Shown in pieces: positions 36,679 to 48,288 of a DNA stretch of 64,000 nt. The DNA comes from Butyricicoccus_B sp017886875 (GTDB lineage: Bacteria > Bacillota > Clostridia > Oscillospirales > Butyricicoccaceae): NCBI GenBank assembly GCA_963931655.1, contig OZ007036.1, positions 1,302,001 through 1,366,000 on the forward strand, given 5' to 3'. The first letter of the stretch is position 1. Each line of letters opens with the position of its first letter. The notes under the pieces were generated by a model. That model was not told where the DNA came from. It did not search any database and saw only the letters and a list, made by a program, of their open reading frames with translations. A program made the translations under genes and the position numbers.

Positions 36679-37551
36679 TTGAACAAAAAACTTACATTTG
36701 CAGTTGTTGGCGGAGATATGAGACAGATATTTCTTGCAAAACAGCTTTGTTTAGATAATCATAATGTTTTTAGCTTTGCTATTGATAGGTTTTCATTTGA
36801 GGAGGATATAAAACCACTTAGCATAGCTGATTTTTCTAAAGCCGATGTAATAATTTTACCTATGCCAATACAAAGAGAAAAAGGGGTATTAAATGCCCCT
36901 CTTTGCAATACATCATATAAGCTTGATTTAATTATAAATTCCATACCATCAAAAAAAATGGTCTTTGCAGGAGGAATTACAAAAGAGGTTAAAAATCAAG
37001 CAAAACGCAATGAAATTTTACTTTATGACTATTTAGAACGAGAAGAACTCGCTATATTAAATGCAATACCAACATGTGAAGGAGCAATAGAGCTTGCAAT
37101 GCGAGAATTACTTATAACGCTTCATGGTGCAAAAGTGCTTGTTATAGGTAATGGACGTATAGGCAGTATACTTTCTGACGCTTTATCTGCATTACATGCA
37201 AAAGTCACAGTATCCGCCCGCTCACCAAAAGATTTTGCATGGATTACTTCAAAAGGATTAAATTATCTTAATACTAATAAGCTAATAGGCAAATTAAATG
37301 ATTTTGATTTAATAATAAATACTGTTCCTGCATTGGTACTTGGTGCAGGTGAATTATCAAATATAAATGAAAATTGTCTGATAATAGATTTAGCATCAAA
37401 TGCAGGCGGAGTAGATTTTAGTTACGCAGAAAAAGTTGGTATAAGAGCAATACATGCATTATCACTTCCGGGAAAGGTTGCACCTATTTCAGCAGCAACA
37501 GCGATAAAAAACACCATTTACACTATATTGCAGGAGGAAAAAGTTTTATGA
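36679..37551 (+). CDS. dpaA: Dipicolinate synthase subunit A
   Basis: A 290-residue protein of the DpaA/SpoVFA family. It has an N-terminal catalytic part (FAVVGGDMRQIFLAKQL) and a central Rossmann fold with KVLVIGNGRIGSILSDALSA (about residues 151-170), then NTVPALVLGAGELSNI. With DpaB it oxidises dihydrodipicolinate to dipicolinic acid in the mother cell, the main small molecule of the spore core. The start codon is TTG at 36679 with GGGAGG 9 nt upstream. It overlaps dpaB by 4 nt. This pair shows that the organism has spore-specific metabolism. Confidence 0.92.
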   Translation: MNKKLTFAVVGGDMRQIFLAKQLCLDNHNVFSFAIDRFSFEEDIKPLSIADFSKADVIILPMPIQREKGVLNAPLCNTSYKLDLIINSIPSKKMVFAGGITKEVKNQAKRNEILLYDYLEREELAILNAIPTCEGAIELAMRELLITLHGAKVLVIGNGRIGSILSDALSALHAKVTVSARSPKDFAWITSKGLNYLNTNKLIGKLNDFDLIINTVPALVLGAGELSNINENCLIIDLASNAGGVDFSYAEKVGIRAIHALSLPGKVAPISAATAIKNTIYTILQEEKVL

Positions 37552-38123
37552 GTGATAAAATACGAATAGGCTTTGCAATGACGGGTTCATTTTGCACATT
37601 TAATAAAGTTATAAAAACGCTTGAAAATATGATAAATGAATACGATATAACAGCTATATTATCACATCATTCAGCAACAATGGATACCAAATTCGGAAAA
37701 GCAGATGTATTATACAATCATTTAAGTGATATAACAAAAAAGCCTATAATAGACAGCATAGTTAAAGCTGAACCTATAGGGCCACAAGGTTTATTTGATG
37801 TATTAGTTGTTGCACCATGTACAGGTAATACACTTGCAAAATTAAGCAATTCTATAATAGATGATACTGTGCCAATGGCAGTAAAAAGCCATTTAAGGCG
37901 AGAACGTCCAATAGTGCTTGCAATATCTACAAATGATGGTCTTTCTGGCTCTGCTGAAAACATAGGCAGACTTTTAAACAGAAAAAACTATTATTTTGTG
38001 CCATTTAAGCAAGATGCACCAAAAGAAAAACCTCGTTCACTTGTAGCAAATATGGATTTGATACCTGAAACTATAAACTATGCATTGGAAAACAAGCAAA
38101 TTCAGCCTATAATTTATAATTAA
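37548..38123 (+). CDS. dpaB: Dipicolinate synthase subunit B
   Basis: A 191-residue flavoprotein-like subunit (DpaB/SpoVFB). It begins IRIGFAMTGSFCTFNKVI and contains DVLVVAPCTGNTLAKLSNSI and TMDTKFG, the pattern shared with phosphopantothenoylcysteine decarboxylase-type flavoproteins. It works with DpaA. Its ATG overlaps the dpaA stop (ATGA) after GGAGG. A terminator follows. Confidence 0.93.
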   Translation: MSDKIRIGFAMTGSFCTFNKVIKTLENMINEYDITAILSHHSATMDTKFGKADVLYNHLSDITKKPIIDSIVKAEPIGPQGLFDVLVVAPCTGNTLAKLSNSIIDDTVPMAVKSHLRRERPIVLAISTNDGLSGSAENIGRLLNRKNYYFVPFKQDAPKEKPRSLVANMDLIPETINYALENKQIQPIIYN

Positions 38124-38129
38124 AGCAAA

Positions 38130-38160
38130 AAAACGCACATCATTTTTAGATGTGCGTTTT
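38130..38160. terminator. Bidirectional terminator (dpaB / PepSY operon)
   Basis: AAAACGCACATC (38130-38141) and GATGTGCGTTTT (38149-38160), perfect 12-bp stem. Confidence 0.9.
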
Positions 38161-38169
38161 AATTATTAC

Positions 38170-39240
38170 TTAGTCATAAATTGACTCTCTATCCCATTCG
38201 ATTATATTGCCTGTATTAGCGTCAATTTCAAATTCATATTCAAAAGTACCGTAAATAATTTTGCCTTCATATTTATATCTTCCATCATCTCTATCAAGCT
38301 TAAATTCATATATATTAGAAGTTGTTGCACCAGACACTTTATTTAGAGCTATTTGTTTTGCTTGCTCTGCACTTATAGCCACATTTGCTGATGTGTTTCC
38401 ATTATTATTAACATAGCCTTCTGCATCATAGTCATAGCTTATAATAGTTCCATTGGTTGAGATTTCATAATCATACTCATAAACAACATTATTTAAAGTT
38501 ACTATAAATTCAATATCATACTGTTTACGACCATCGTCCCAATCTTGATGTGCTTTTACAAACTGAACCTGTGATGCGGTTTTACCTGCATGTTTTAGTG
38601 CAATTTCCTTTGCCTGCTCAAGAGTTATTTCACCAGTTGGATTTGTTGGGTTTGTTGGGTTTGTAGGATTTGTAGGGTTTTGTGTATCAAAGTCGGTAAC
38701 CTCACCGCCAGACTGATTATTGCCCGTTAATATTGCAGTTTGGGTTGTAGCGTCCCAAGACACACTTTTTCCCATAATTTCACCGATTGCACGAAGTGGA
38801 AGATAGATTGAACCATTATAATTCATTGGCTGAACTGCATTTCCGTTAACATCAGTAAATGTTCTCTCTGTACCATCAATAATGATAGTATATTCTGGAC
38901 AACATGACATAGTAATACTTGTTTTAACTGCCGAATTATTAGGAGTACCTACAGTTGTACCTGTTACACGCTCACCGCCAATACTAGCGGTTTGAGTAGT
39001 TGAGTCCCAGTTAACATTTTTATTCATAATTTCACCAATTGCACGAATTGGCAAATAAGTTGAGCCATTATATATTATAGGAAAAACTTCTTGACCTTGA
39101 GCATTATAAAATGTTCTATTTGCACCATCAATATTAACATTTACATCAGGGTTTAAAGTAGCGTTTACATTGTATGATGCACCAGCTACCATGCCACTTA
39201 ACATAAAAGCGGCTGTTAAAGCACAAGTTATTTTTTTCAT
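38170..39240 (-). CDS. Exported protein with two stalk (Cu-amine-oxidase N) domains and two PepSY domains
   Basis: A 356-residue secreted protein. A signal peptide (MKKITCALTAAFMLSGMVAG) is followed by two copies of a stalk-like domain, YNGSTYLPIRAIGEIMNK (about 55-72) and YNGSIYLPLRAIGEIMGK (about 130-147); this family is often named after the N-terminal domain of copper amine oxidase but has no oxidase activity. A linker of five NPT repeats comes next, then two PepSY domains (about 203-275 and 290-356) with DYEI/DANTGNII-type ends. It lies 20 bp after a PepSY lipoprotein whose C-terminus it resembles, and behind a two-component system. It may act as a cell-surface regulator or inhibitor; function is inferred only from domains. 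Confidence 0.82.
   Translation of the reverse strand: MKKITCALTAAFMLSGMVAGASYNVNATLNPDVNVNIDGANRTFYNAQGQEVFPIIYNGSTYLPIRAIGEIMNKNVNWDSTTQTASIGGERVTGTTVGTPNNSAVKTSITMSCCPEYTIIIDGTERTFTDVNGNAVQPMNYNGSIYLPLRAIGEIMGKSVSWDATTQTAILTGNNQSGGEVTDFDTQNPTNPTNPTNPTNPTGEITLEQAKEIALKHAGKTASQVQFVKAHQDWDDGRKQYDIEFIVTLNNVVYEYDYEISTNGTIISYDYDAEGYVNNNGNTSANVAISAEQAKQIALNKVSGATTSNIYEFKLDRDDGRYKYEGKIIYGTFEYEFEIDANTGNIIEWDRESIYD
38635..38679 (-). repeat. Tandem repeat encoding (Asn-Pro-Thr)5
   Basis: Five 9-bp units (AAY-CCN-ACN) inside the coding region, forming a flexible linker between the stalk and PepSY domains. Third-base differences between units suggest an old repeat under protein-level selection. Confidence 0.85.
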
Positions 39241-39260
39241 AATTAAGCACCTCTTTAGAT

Positions 39261-40073
39261 TTAGTCAAATACAGATTCAGCTTCCCATTCTAAAATAGCA
39301 CCGCTATAAGCGTCTATTTCAAAATCATATTCCATACCTTCATAGATGATTTTACCTTCATATTTTAATTTGCCATCATCTCTATCAAGTTTAACTTGAA
39401 TATCTTTTTCAGTTGCATTTGGAACTTTAGCAAGAGCTATATCTTTTATTTCCTGCTCGGTTTTTGTTGTTGTAGAATTAGTGTTTGTGTTATTTGTGCT
39501 AGGGGTATAGTTTTCAGCATCATAATCAAAGCTAATAATTTCGCCCGTTTGAGCATCTATTTCATAATCATACTCACTATTTGTACTAGATACATAAAAC
39601 TCAACATCAAAAACCTGTCTGCCATCATCTTTATCAGCCTTTGCCAAGATAAAAGAAGTGTCAGCTTCGGTTACACCTGCATGATTTAAAGCAATTTCTT
39701 TTGCTTTAGCCTCATCAATAACAGAAGTTGTTGTTTGATTTGTAGCATTATTAGTTGCCTGAGCATTACCAGACTGTTTTTGGTTTTGCTCTATTACAGT
39801 TCCTGTAATTGCATCAATATCATATTCATATTCAACACCATTAGCAGTAAAATCAACTTCATAATAAGCAGTGCCATATTTATCATCTAATTTTGCTTCT
39901 GTAAAAACAGCATTACTTGCATCAATATTTGCATTAGAAAGAGCAGTATTTTTAGCAGCATCTACACCAATATAATTTACATTAGCCTGTTTTGTTAACT
40001 TATTTGTTGCACAGCCAGTCAAAGCAGCAACTGTAACAGCAGAAACTGTTAAAATAGATAATAATTTTTTCAT
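39261..40073 (-). CDS. PepSY-domain lipoprotein
   Basis: A 270-residue lipoprotein. The signal peptide MKKLLSILTVSAVTVAALTGC ends in a lipobox (LTGC), so it is anchored outside the membrane. Three PepSY domains follow (about 35-100, 115-190 and 205-270), each ending in a EYDYEIDA-TG-II type motif, separated by Asn/Thr-rich linkers. PepSY domains are thought to inhibit or modulate peptidases near the cell surface. The last domain (LDRDDGKLKYEGKIIYEGME) is closely similar to that of the next gene. I start at ATG 40073 after GGAGGGTG. An 80-bp gap separates it from the kinase gene. Confidence 0.88.
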   Translation of the reverse strand: MKKLLSILTVSAVTVAALTGCATNKLTKQANVNYIGVDAAKNTALSNANIDASNAVFTEAKLDDKYGTAYYEVDFTANGVEYEYDIDAITGTVIEQNQKQSGNAQATNNATNQTTTSVIDEAKAKEIALNHAGVTEADTSFILAKADKDDGRQVFDVEFYVSSTNSEYDYEIDAQTGEIISFDYDAENYTPSTNNTNTNSTTTKTEQEIKDIALAKVPNATEKDIQVKLDRDDGKLKYEGKIIYEGMEYDFEIDAYSGAILEWEAESVFD

Positions 40074-40171
40074 ATAAATCACACCCTCCAAAAATTAAGT
40101 GGTTAATTTCTTTTGTTGTAATTATGATATCATATGAAAATTAAAATTCCATTAAAACAACACAAAATTTT

Positions 40172-41515
40172 TTAATATTGTTTTTCTGGAAAAGAGAATA
40201 CAAATAAACTACCTTTTCCCTCTTTGCTTGTAACTTTTATATCACCATGGTGCAAATTAGCTATTTGTTTAACCATAGTAAGCCCTAAGCCAGCACCATT
40301 TTGTCTTGACTGGTCAGCTTGATAAAATCTTTTCCAAATATTTTGAAGTTGCTCGTCAGTCATACCGATACCATTATCTTCTACTGAAAGATAAATAGTT
40401 TTAACTTCTTTATATAATTTAATTTTAATAAATCCGTTTGGGTTACCATAAGTTATAGCATTATTTATTAAATTTTGTAATAATCTGCTCATAAGCACAA
40501 TATCAAATTCAGCTATAATATTATCTTGTATATCTAAATATAATGACATTGTTTTTGGTAAATCAGGCTGTTCAGAGCAAATAATATTAACAAACTCGCT
40601 TAAATCCTGAGTTTCAAAATTAACTGCTTGAGTACCTTGTTCTAAGCGTGTCATTTGAAGAAGTTGTTTAATAAGATTTGACATTTTAACAGCTTGTCTA
40701 TTTATAACATCTATAGATTTTTTATATTCATCTATTGAAGTATGATTTGTTGTATCATTACATTCAGCTAAAATAACAGCAGTTGGTGTACGAAGTTCAT
40801 GAGAAGCATCAGAAGTAAACTGTTTTTCAGTTTCAAAAGACTTTTCAAGCCTTTCAAACATATTATCAAAAGCTGAAGCTAATTTACTTATTTCATCTCT
40901 ACCTTTTGGCAAACCTATTCTAAGGGATAAATCACGCCCTTCACCAATAGCACTTGCAGCATTTGTAATTTTATCTATTGGTTTAAATGTTTTTCTAGCC
41001 AAAAGATATGCACCCAAAGCACCTATAATAATAGTCAAAGGCAATATAGTAAGTGCTATACCTTCAATATCTTCTATAATATCTGTAACATCTGGTTTAG
41101 GAACTATTCCACGCACCCATATACCATCTTCCCAACTAAAATGCAACCAATAATCTAAAATATAATATTCCCCATCAATACTTTCTACTTCTTTTGTTAC
41201 ACCGTTTTCAAACTCTATATTTTCGGGGAAATTTATAGGCGGTTGACCTGCTAATAATGCATTTGTTTCGCTATAAATCAAAGTATATACACCATTATAA
41301 GAGAAACTAAAATTTTCATCAAAAACAAGCTTACCATCTTGCATTGATACACTTACAAGATTTTGTCTAATGGTGTTTGATAATAAATCAAATGTATTTT
41401 TTGTAACTACACTACTGGTAATTGAAATCATAGATAACAAAACTATAGAAACCAAAAAAAACATTAAAGCAGTTATCCAAAGAGTTAATTTTATCTTAAC
41501 CGAGAGAAATTTCAT
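40172..41515 (-). CDS. Sensor histidine kinase of the PepSY system
   Basis: A 447-residue membrane kinase. TM1 (about residues 8-30) and TM2 (about 155-178) bracket an external sensor domain of about 125 residues with no recognised family. HAMP follows, then the phospho-acceptor H in FTSDASHELRTPTAVIL (about 235-252), the N box LLQNLINNAITYGN, the G1 box DNGIGM and the G2 box GAGLGLTMVKQI. It starts 2 nt after the response regulator's stop, with AAAGGAG upstream. The kinase and regulator should sense a cell-surface signal and probably control the adjacent exported PepSY proteins. Confidence 0.93.
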   Translation of the reverse strand: MKFLSVKIKLTLWITALMFFLVSIVLLSMISITSSVVTKNTFDLLSNTIRQNLVSVSMQDGKLVFDENFSFSYNGVYTLIYSETNALLAGQPPINFPENIEFENGVTKEVESIDGEYYILDYWLHFSWEDGIWVRGIVPKPDVTDIIEDIEGIALTILPLTIIIGALGAYLLARKTFKPIDKITNAASAIGEGRDLSLRIGLPKGRDEISKLASAFDNMFERLEKSFETEKQFTSDASHELRTPTAVILAECNDTTNHTSIDEYKKSIDVINRQAVKMSNLIKQLLQMTRLEQGTQAVNFETQDLSEFVNIICSEQPDLPKTMSLYLDIQDNIIAEFDIVLMSRLLQNLINNAITYGNPNGFIKIKLYKEVKTIYLSVEDNGIGMTDEQLQNIWKRFYQADQSRQNGAGLGLTMVKQIANLHHGDIKVTSKEGKGSLFVFSFPEKQY

Positions 41516-41517
41516 TC

Positions 41518-42186
41518 TTACTCCTTTAAAATCCAACCTGTACCACGAATTGTATGCAATAATTTTTTATCAAAACCGTTATCAATTTTTCTTCTAAGAT
41601 ACGTTATATAAACATCAACAACATTAGAGCCACCAACATAATCATAATTCCATATATGATTTTCAAGTTGATTTCTAGTTACAACAGTTTCTTTATGCAT
41701 TATTAAATATTCTAAAATAGCATATTCTTTAGCAGACAATTTAATTTCCTGATTATTTCTTTTTACAATATGAGTAGCAGTATCAACTGATAAATCAGCC
41801 AATGTATAAACACTTGTTTTTTGAGTACCATATTTACGAGTAGCCGCACGAATTCTTGCAAGAAGTTCATCAAAATCAAAAGGTTTAACTAAATAATCAT
41901 CAGCACCCAAATCAAGACCTGTTATACGGTCTTGAACAGTATCTTTAGCGGTTAAAAATATTACTGGAAAGTTTTTATTTTCCCCACGTAAACGCTTTAA
42001 AACCTCATGACCATTAACTTTAGGCATCATGACATCTAATAAAATACAATCATAATCAGCATTGGCTATATAATCCAATGCATCTTCGCCATTATAACAT
42101 GCATCAACACTATAACCTGCACGAATTAAAGTGTTACAAATAAGTCTATTTAAATCTTTTTCATCTTCAGATACTAATATACGCAT
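41518..42186 (-). CDS. OmpR/PhoB-family response regulator
   Basis: A 222-residue regulator. The receiver domain (1-115) has the acidic pocket SEDE, the phospho-acceptor Asp in DCILLDVMMPKVNG, the switch T in IFLTAKD and the Lys in DYLVKPF. The C-terminal winged helix (about 125-222) has LSAKEYAILEYLIMHKETVV and the wing VYITYLRRKID. The ATG follows AGGAGG. It is first in an operon with the kinase and, behind a short gap, the two PepSY genes. Confidence 0.95.
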   Translation of the reverse strand: MRILVSEDEKDLNRLICNTLIRAGYSVDACYNGEDALDYIANADYDCILLDVMMPKVNGHEVLKRLRGENKNFPVIFLTAKDTVQDRITGLDLGADDYLVKPFDFDELLARIRAATRKYGTQKTSVYTLADLSVDTATHIVKRNNQEIKLSAKEYAILEYLIMHKETVVTRNQLENHIWNYDYVGGSNVVDVYITYLRRKIDNGFDKKLLHTIRGTGWILKE

Positions 42187-42232
42187 TTAAGATACCTCCT
42201 AAAATACATTATAATTTAATTTTACACATAAA

Positions 42233-42352
42233 GAAACACCTCTATAATAAATATAGAGGTGTTTCCATATTAAATTTTATTTTCGAGCATATCAGTTGGG
42301 AGCTGATAATATAAAAATGCTCTAGGTTCTTTAAAGCGTGTACAAAAGAACC
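42233..42352 (-). ncRNA. Candidate small RNA or long leader with three hairpins
   Basis: On the minus strand, from a -10-like TATACT at 42359-42364, the transcript would form three hairpins: GGTTCTTT/AAAGAACC (42345-42352 with 42325-42332), GAGCAT/ATGCTC (42317-42322 with 42285-42290) enclosing ATCAG/CTGAT, and a perfect 14-bp stem GAAACACCTCTATA (42233-42246 with 42252-42265) followed by CTTTATG. No reading frame is present. It is either a small RNA of about 125 nt or the folded leader/attenuator of the response-regulator operon. Confidence 0.45.
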
Positions 42353-42438
42353 GTATATAGTATATCAAAAGTTTATTTAATGATTTGTCGAATTTTGTCG
42401 AAAAATAATATTTTTTGTTTTATAAATTTTATAAGACG

Positions 42439-42471
42439 AAAAAAGCAGTAACCATAACTGGTTACTGCTTT
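42439..42471 (-). terminator. Terminator of rRNA operon 2
   Basis: AAAGCAGTAACC (42442-42453) with GGTTACTGCTTT (42460-42471), perfect 12-bp stem, followed on the minus strand by a U-run. Confidence 0.92.
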
Positions 42472-42476
42472 AAGTG

Positions 42477-42591
<115 letters not shown>

Positions 42592-42682
42592 TTTTCTTTT
42601 CCAGAAAAGAAAAGCTAAGCAAAAGAAAAGTGGCTTATTTTTCTTCTCTGATGGGTTTGAAAACATTAAAGTTTTCTTTGCC

Positions 42683-42706
42683 TACTTTCTTTTTCAAAAG
42701 AAAGTA
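42683..42706. repeat. Spacer palindrome between 23S and 5S, operon 2
   Basis: TACTTTCTTTT and AAAAGAAAGTA, the same element as at 26117-26140. A further member (CTTTTCTTTT/AAAAGAAAAG) lies at about 42593-42613. The rest of the 190-bp spacer 42592-42784 holds no tRNA, unlike operon 1. Confidence 0.72.
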
Positions 42707-42784
42707 CGGTTGCACCCTGAAAACTGAACAATAATTACTAACTAAGCTAAATTTTGTGAGATACGCTTTTCCTAATTCGTTTTA

Positions 42785-45620
<2,836 letters not shown>

Positions 45621-45828
45621 TTTGCTGTTTTATTTGCAAGAATTAGGATATATCTCGGTTTATTTTAGCTATTTTTGTAGTTTAGTCTTTCGACTATTCC
45701 CAACAATTTTCAGAAAAACCATTTATCTTTAAATAACAAATTGTTTCCTCTATTGTTGCTTATTGCTTTCGTTATTGTTCAGTTTTCAAGGAACAAAATT
45801 TCTTCAAATAACATTGAAGTTTTCTTTG

Positions 45829-45856
45829 CTTACTTTCTTGTTCACAAGAAAGTAAG
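45829..45856. repeat. Spacer palindrome before tRNA-Ile, operon 2
   Basis: CTTACTTTCTTG (45829-45840), loop TTCA, CAAGAAAGTAAG (45845-45856), a covarying relative of the element at 29253-29280. Confidence 0.8.
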
Positions 45857-45933
45857 TGGTGGGCTTGAGAGGACTCGAACCTCCGACCTTACGCTTATCA
45901 GGCGTACGCTCTAACCACCTGAGCTACAAGCCC
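45857..45933 (-). tRNA. tRNA-Ile (GAT), operon 2
   Basis: Same 77-nt sequence as the copy at 29281-29357, in the 16S-23S spacer. Confidence 0.97.
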
Positions 45934-45973
45934 ATGTTATTTAGACGTCGGATTTCTTTTCTTCCTTCGCCCT

Positions 45974-46049
45974 TGGTGGAGATGAGGAGAATCGAACTCC
46001 TGACCCCCTGCTTGCAAGGCAGGTGCTCTCCCATCTGAGCTACACCCCC
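45974..46049 (-). tRNA. tRNA-Ala (TGC), operon 2
   Basis: Same 76-nt sequence as the copy at 29398-29473, with G3-U70. Confidence 0.97.
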
Positions 46050-46201
46050 ATATTTACAGGGCTTAGAATATTTATCTTCTCAATTTCCACTTTTACAAGG
46101 TTCACCCTTTTTCAAGGTTTGTACCCTGCAAATTAAACAACGATTTGCATAACGAACTCGATTGACCATAGGATATGAGACTTTCTTCAAATCTCAGGTC
46201 T

Positions 46202-47733
<1,532 letters not shown>

Positions 47734-47949
47734 ATTGTATTTAAACAGCCTAAGCTGTTAAAATCGACTTTAGAGTCTGACGTTTGTCGGTTTTTCTTTA
47801 AGCAGAGTTCCGACTTCTGCTTCACTTCTACTAGAGTATAAAACTCAAGCGAATTTTCAGGTTCGTCACATACTATTTAAAGTAAGCATTTCGTTGTTTA
47901 ATTTGCAAAGTACAATATTTTACGATGTTTTTCAATCATTTTACTCTCG

Positions 47950-47959
47950 TTAAAGAGCT
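47950..47959 (-). promoter_or_regulatory. rRNA boxA antiterminator, operon 2
   Basis: AGCTCTTTAA in the leader, same as in operon 1. Confidence 0.75.
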
Positions 47960-47964
47960 TATTT

Positions 47965-47993
47965 AGTTTACCATACTTATTTTAGCTTGTCAA
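47965..47993 (-). promoter_or_regulatory. rRNA operon 2 promoter, proximal
   Basis: TTGACA (47988-47993), 17-nt spacer, TAAACT (47965-47970). Confidence 0.75.
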
Positions 47994-48069
47994 GAACTTT
48001 TTTCAAAGTTTTTTGACTTTTTTCTAATCTTTTCTAGTAAACTCGCCATCTCTCAAAGACAGCTTAATT

Positions 48070-48098
48070 ATTATATCAAAAGCAGTTTATCTTGTCAA
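48070..48098 (-). promoter_or_regulatory. rRNA operon 2 promoter, middle
   Basis: TTGACA (48093-48098), 17-nt spacer, TATAAT (48070-48075). Confidence 0.88.
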
Positions 48099-48164
48099 CA
48101 TCTTTTTTTGAAGTTTTTCAAGTTTTTCTCTTTTGACTTGCTGTCCTCATCAGACAGCTCAATT

Positions 48165-48193
48165 AGTATACGACATTATACGCTATTTGTCAA
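48165..48193 (-). promoter_or_regulatory. rRNA operon 2 promoter, distal
   Basis: TTGACA (48188-48193), 17-nt spacer, TATACT (48165-48170). Homology to operon 1 ends a little upstream of here. Confidence 0.85.
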
Positions 48194-48250
48194 CATCTTT
48201 TTTAAATCTTTTTGAACAATTTTATTTTACCCTTATTTCAATCTTATATA

Positions 48251-48284
48251 CAAAAAATCGGTCAGTATTTTACCGACCGATTTT
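48251..48284 (-). terminator. Terminator of addBA
   Basis: AAAATCGGTCAGT (48254-48266) with ACCGACCGATTTT (48272-48284), one mismatch, followed on the minus strand by a U-run. Confidence 0.88.
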
Positions 48285-48288
48285 GACA

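Noticed and set aside
38635..38679. Short tandem repeats as a possible CRISPR or regulatory array
   Set aside because: They are in-frame 9-bp codon repeats encoding Asn-Pro-Thr. I saw no CRISPR arrays anywhere in the window.
31683..42186. Genomic island or prophage between the rRNA operons
   Set aside because: No integrase, transposase, phage gene or attachment repeat is visible; the genes are ordinary housekeeping, metabolic and sporulation functions.
42266..42430. Riboswitch match for the region upstream of the response regulator
   Set aside because: I compared it by eye with preQ1, purine, c-di-GMP and guanidine classes and saw none of their conserved cores; kept only as an unnamed structured RNA.
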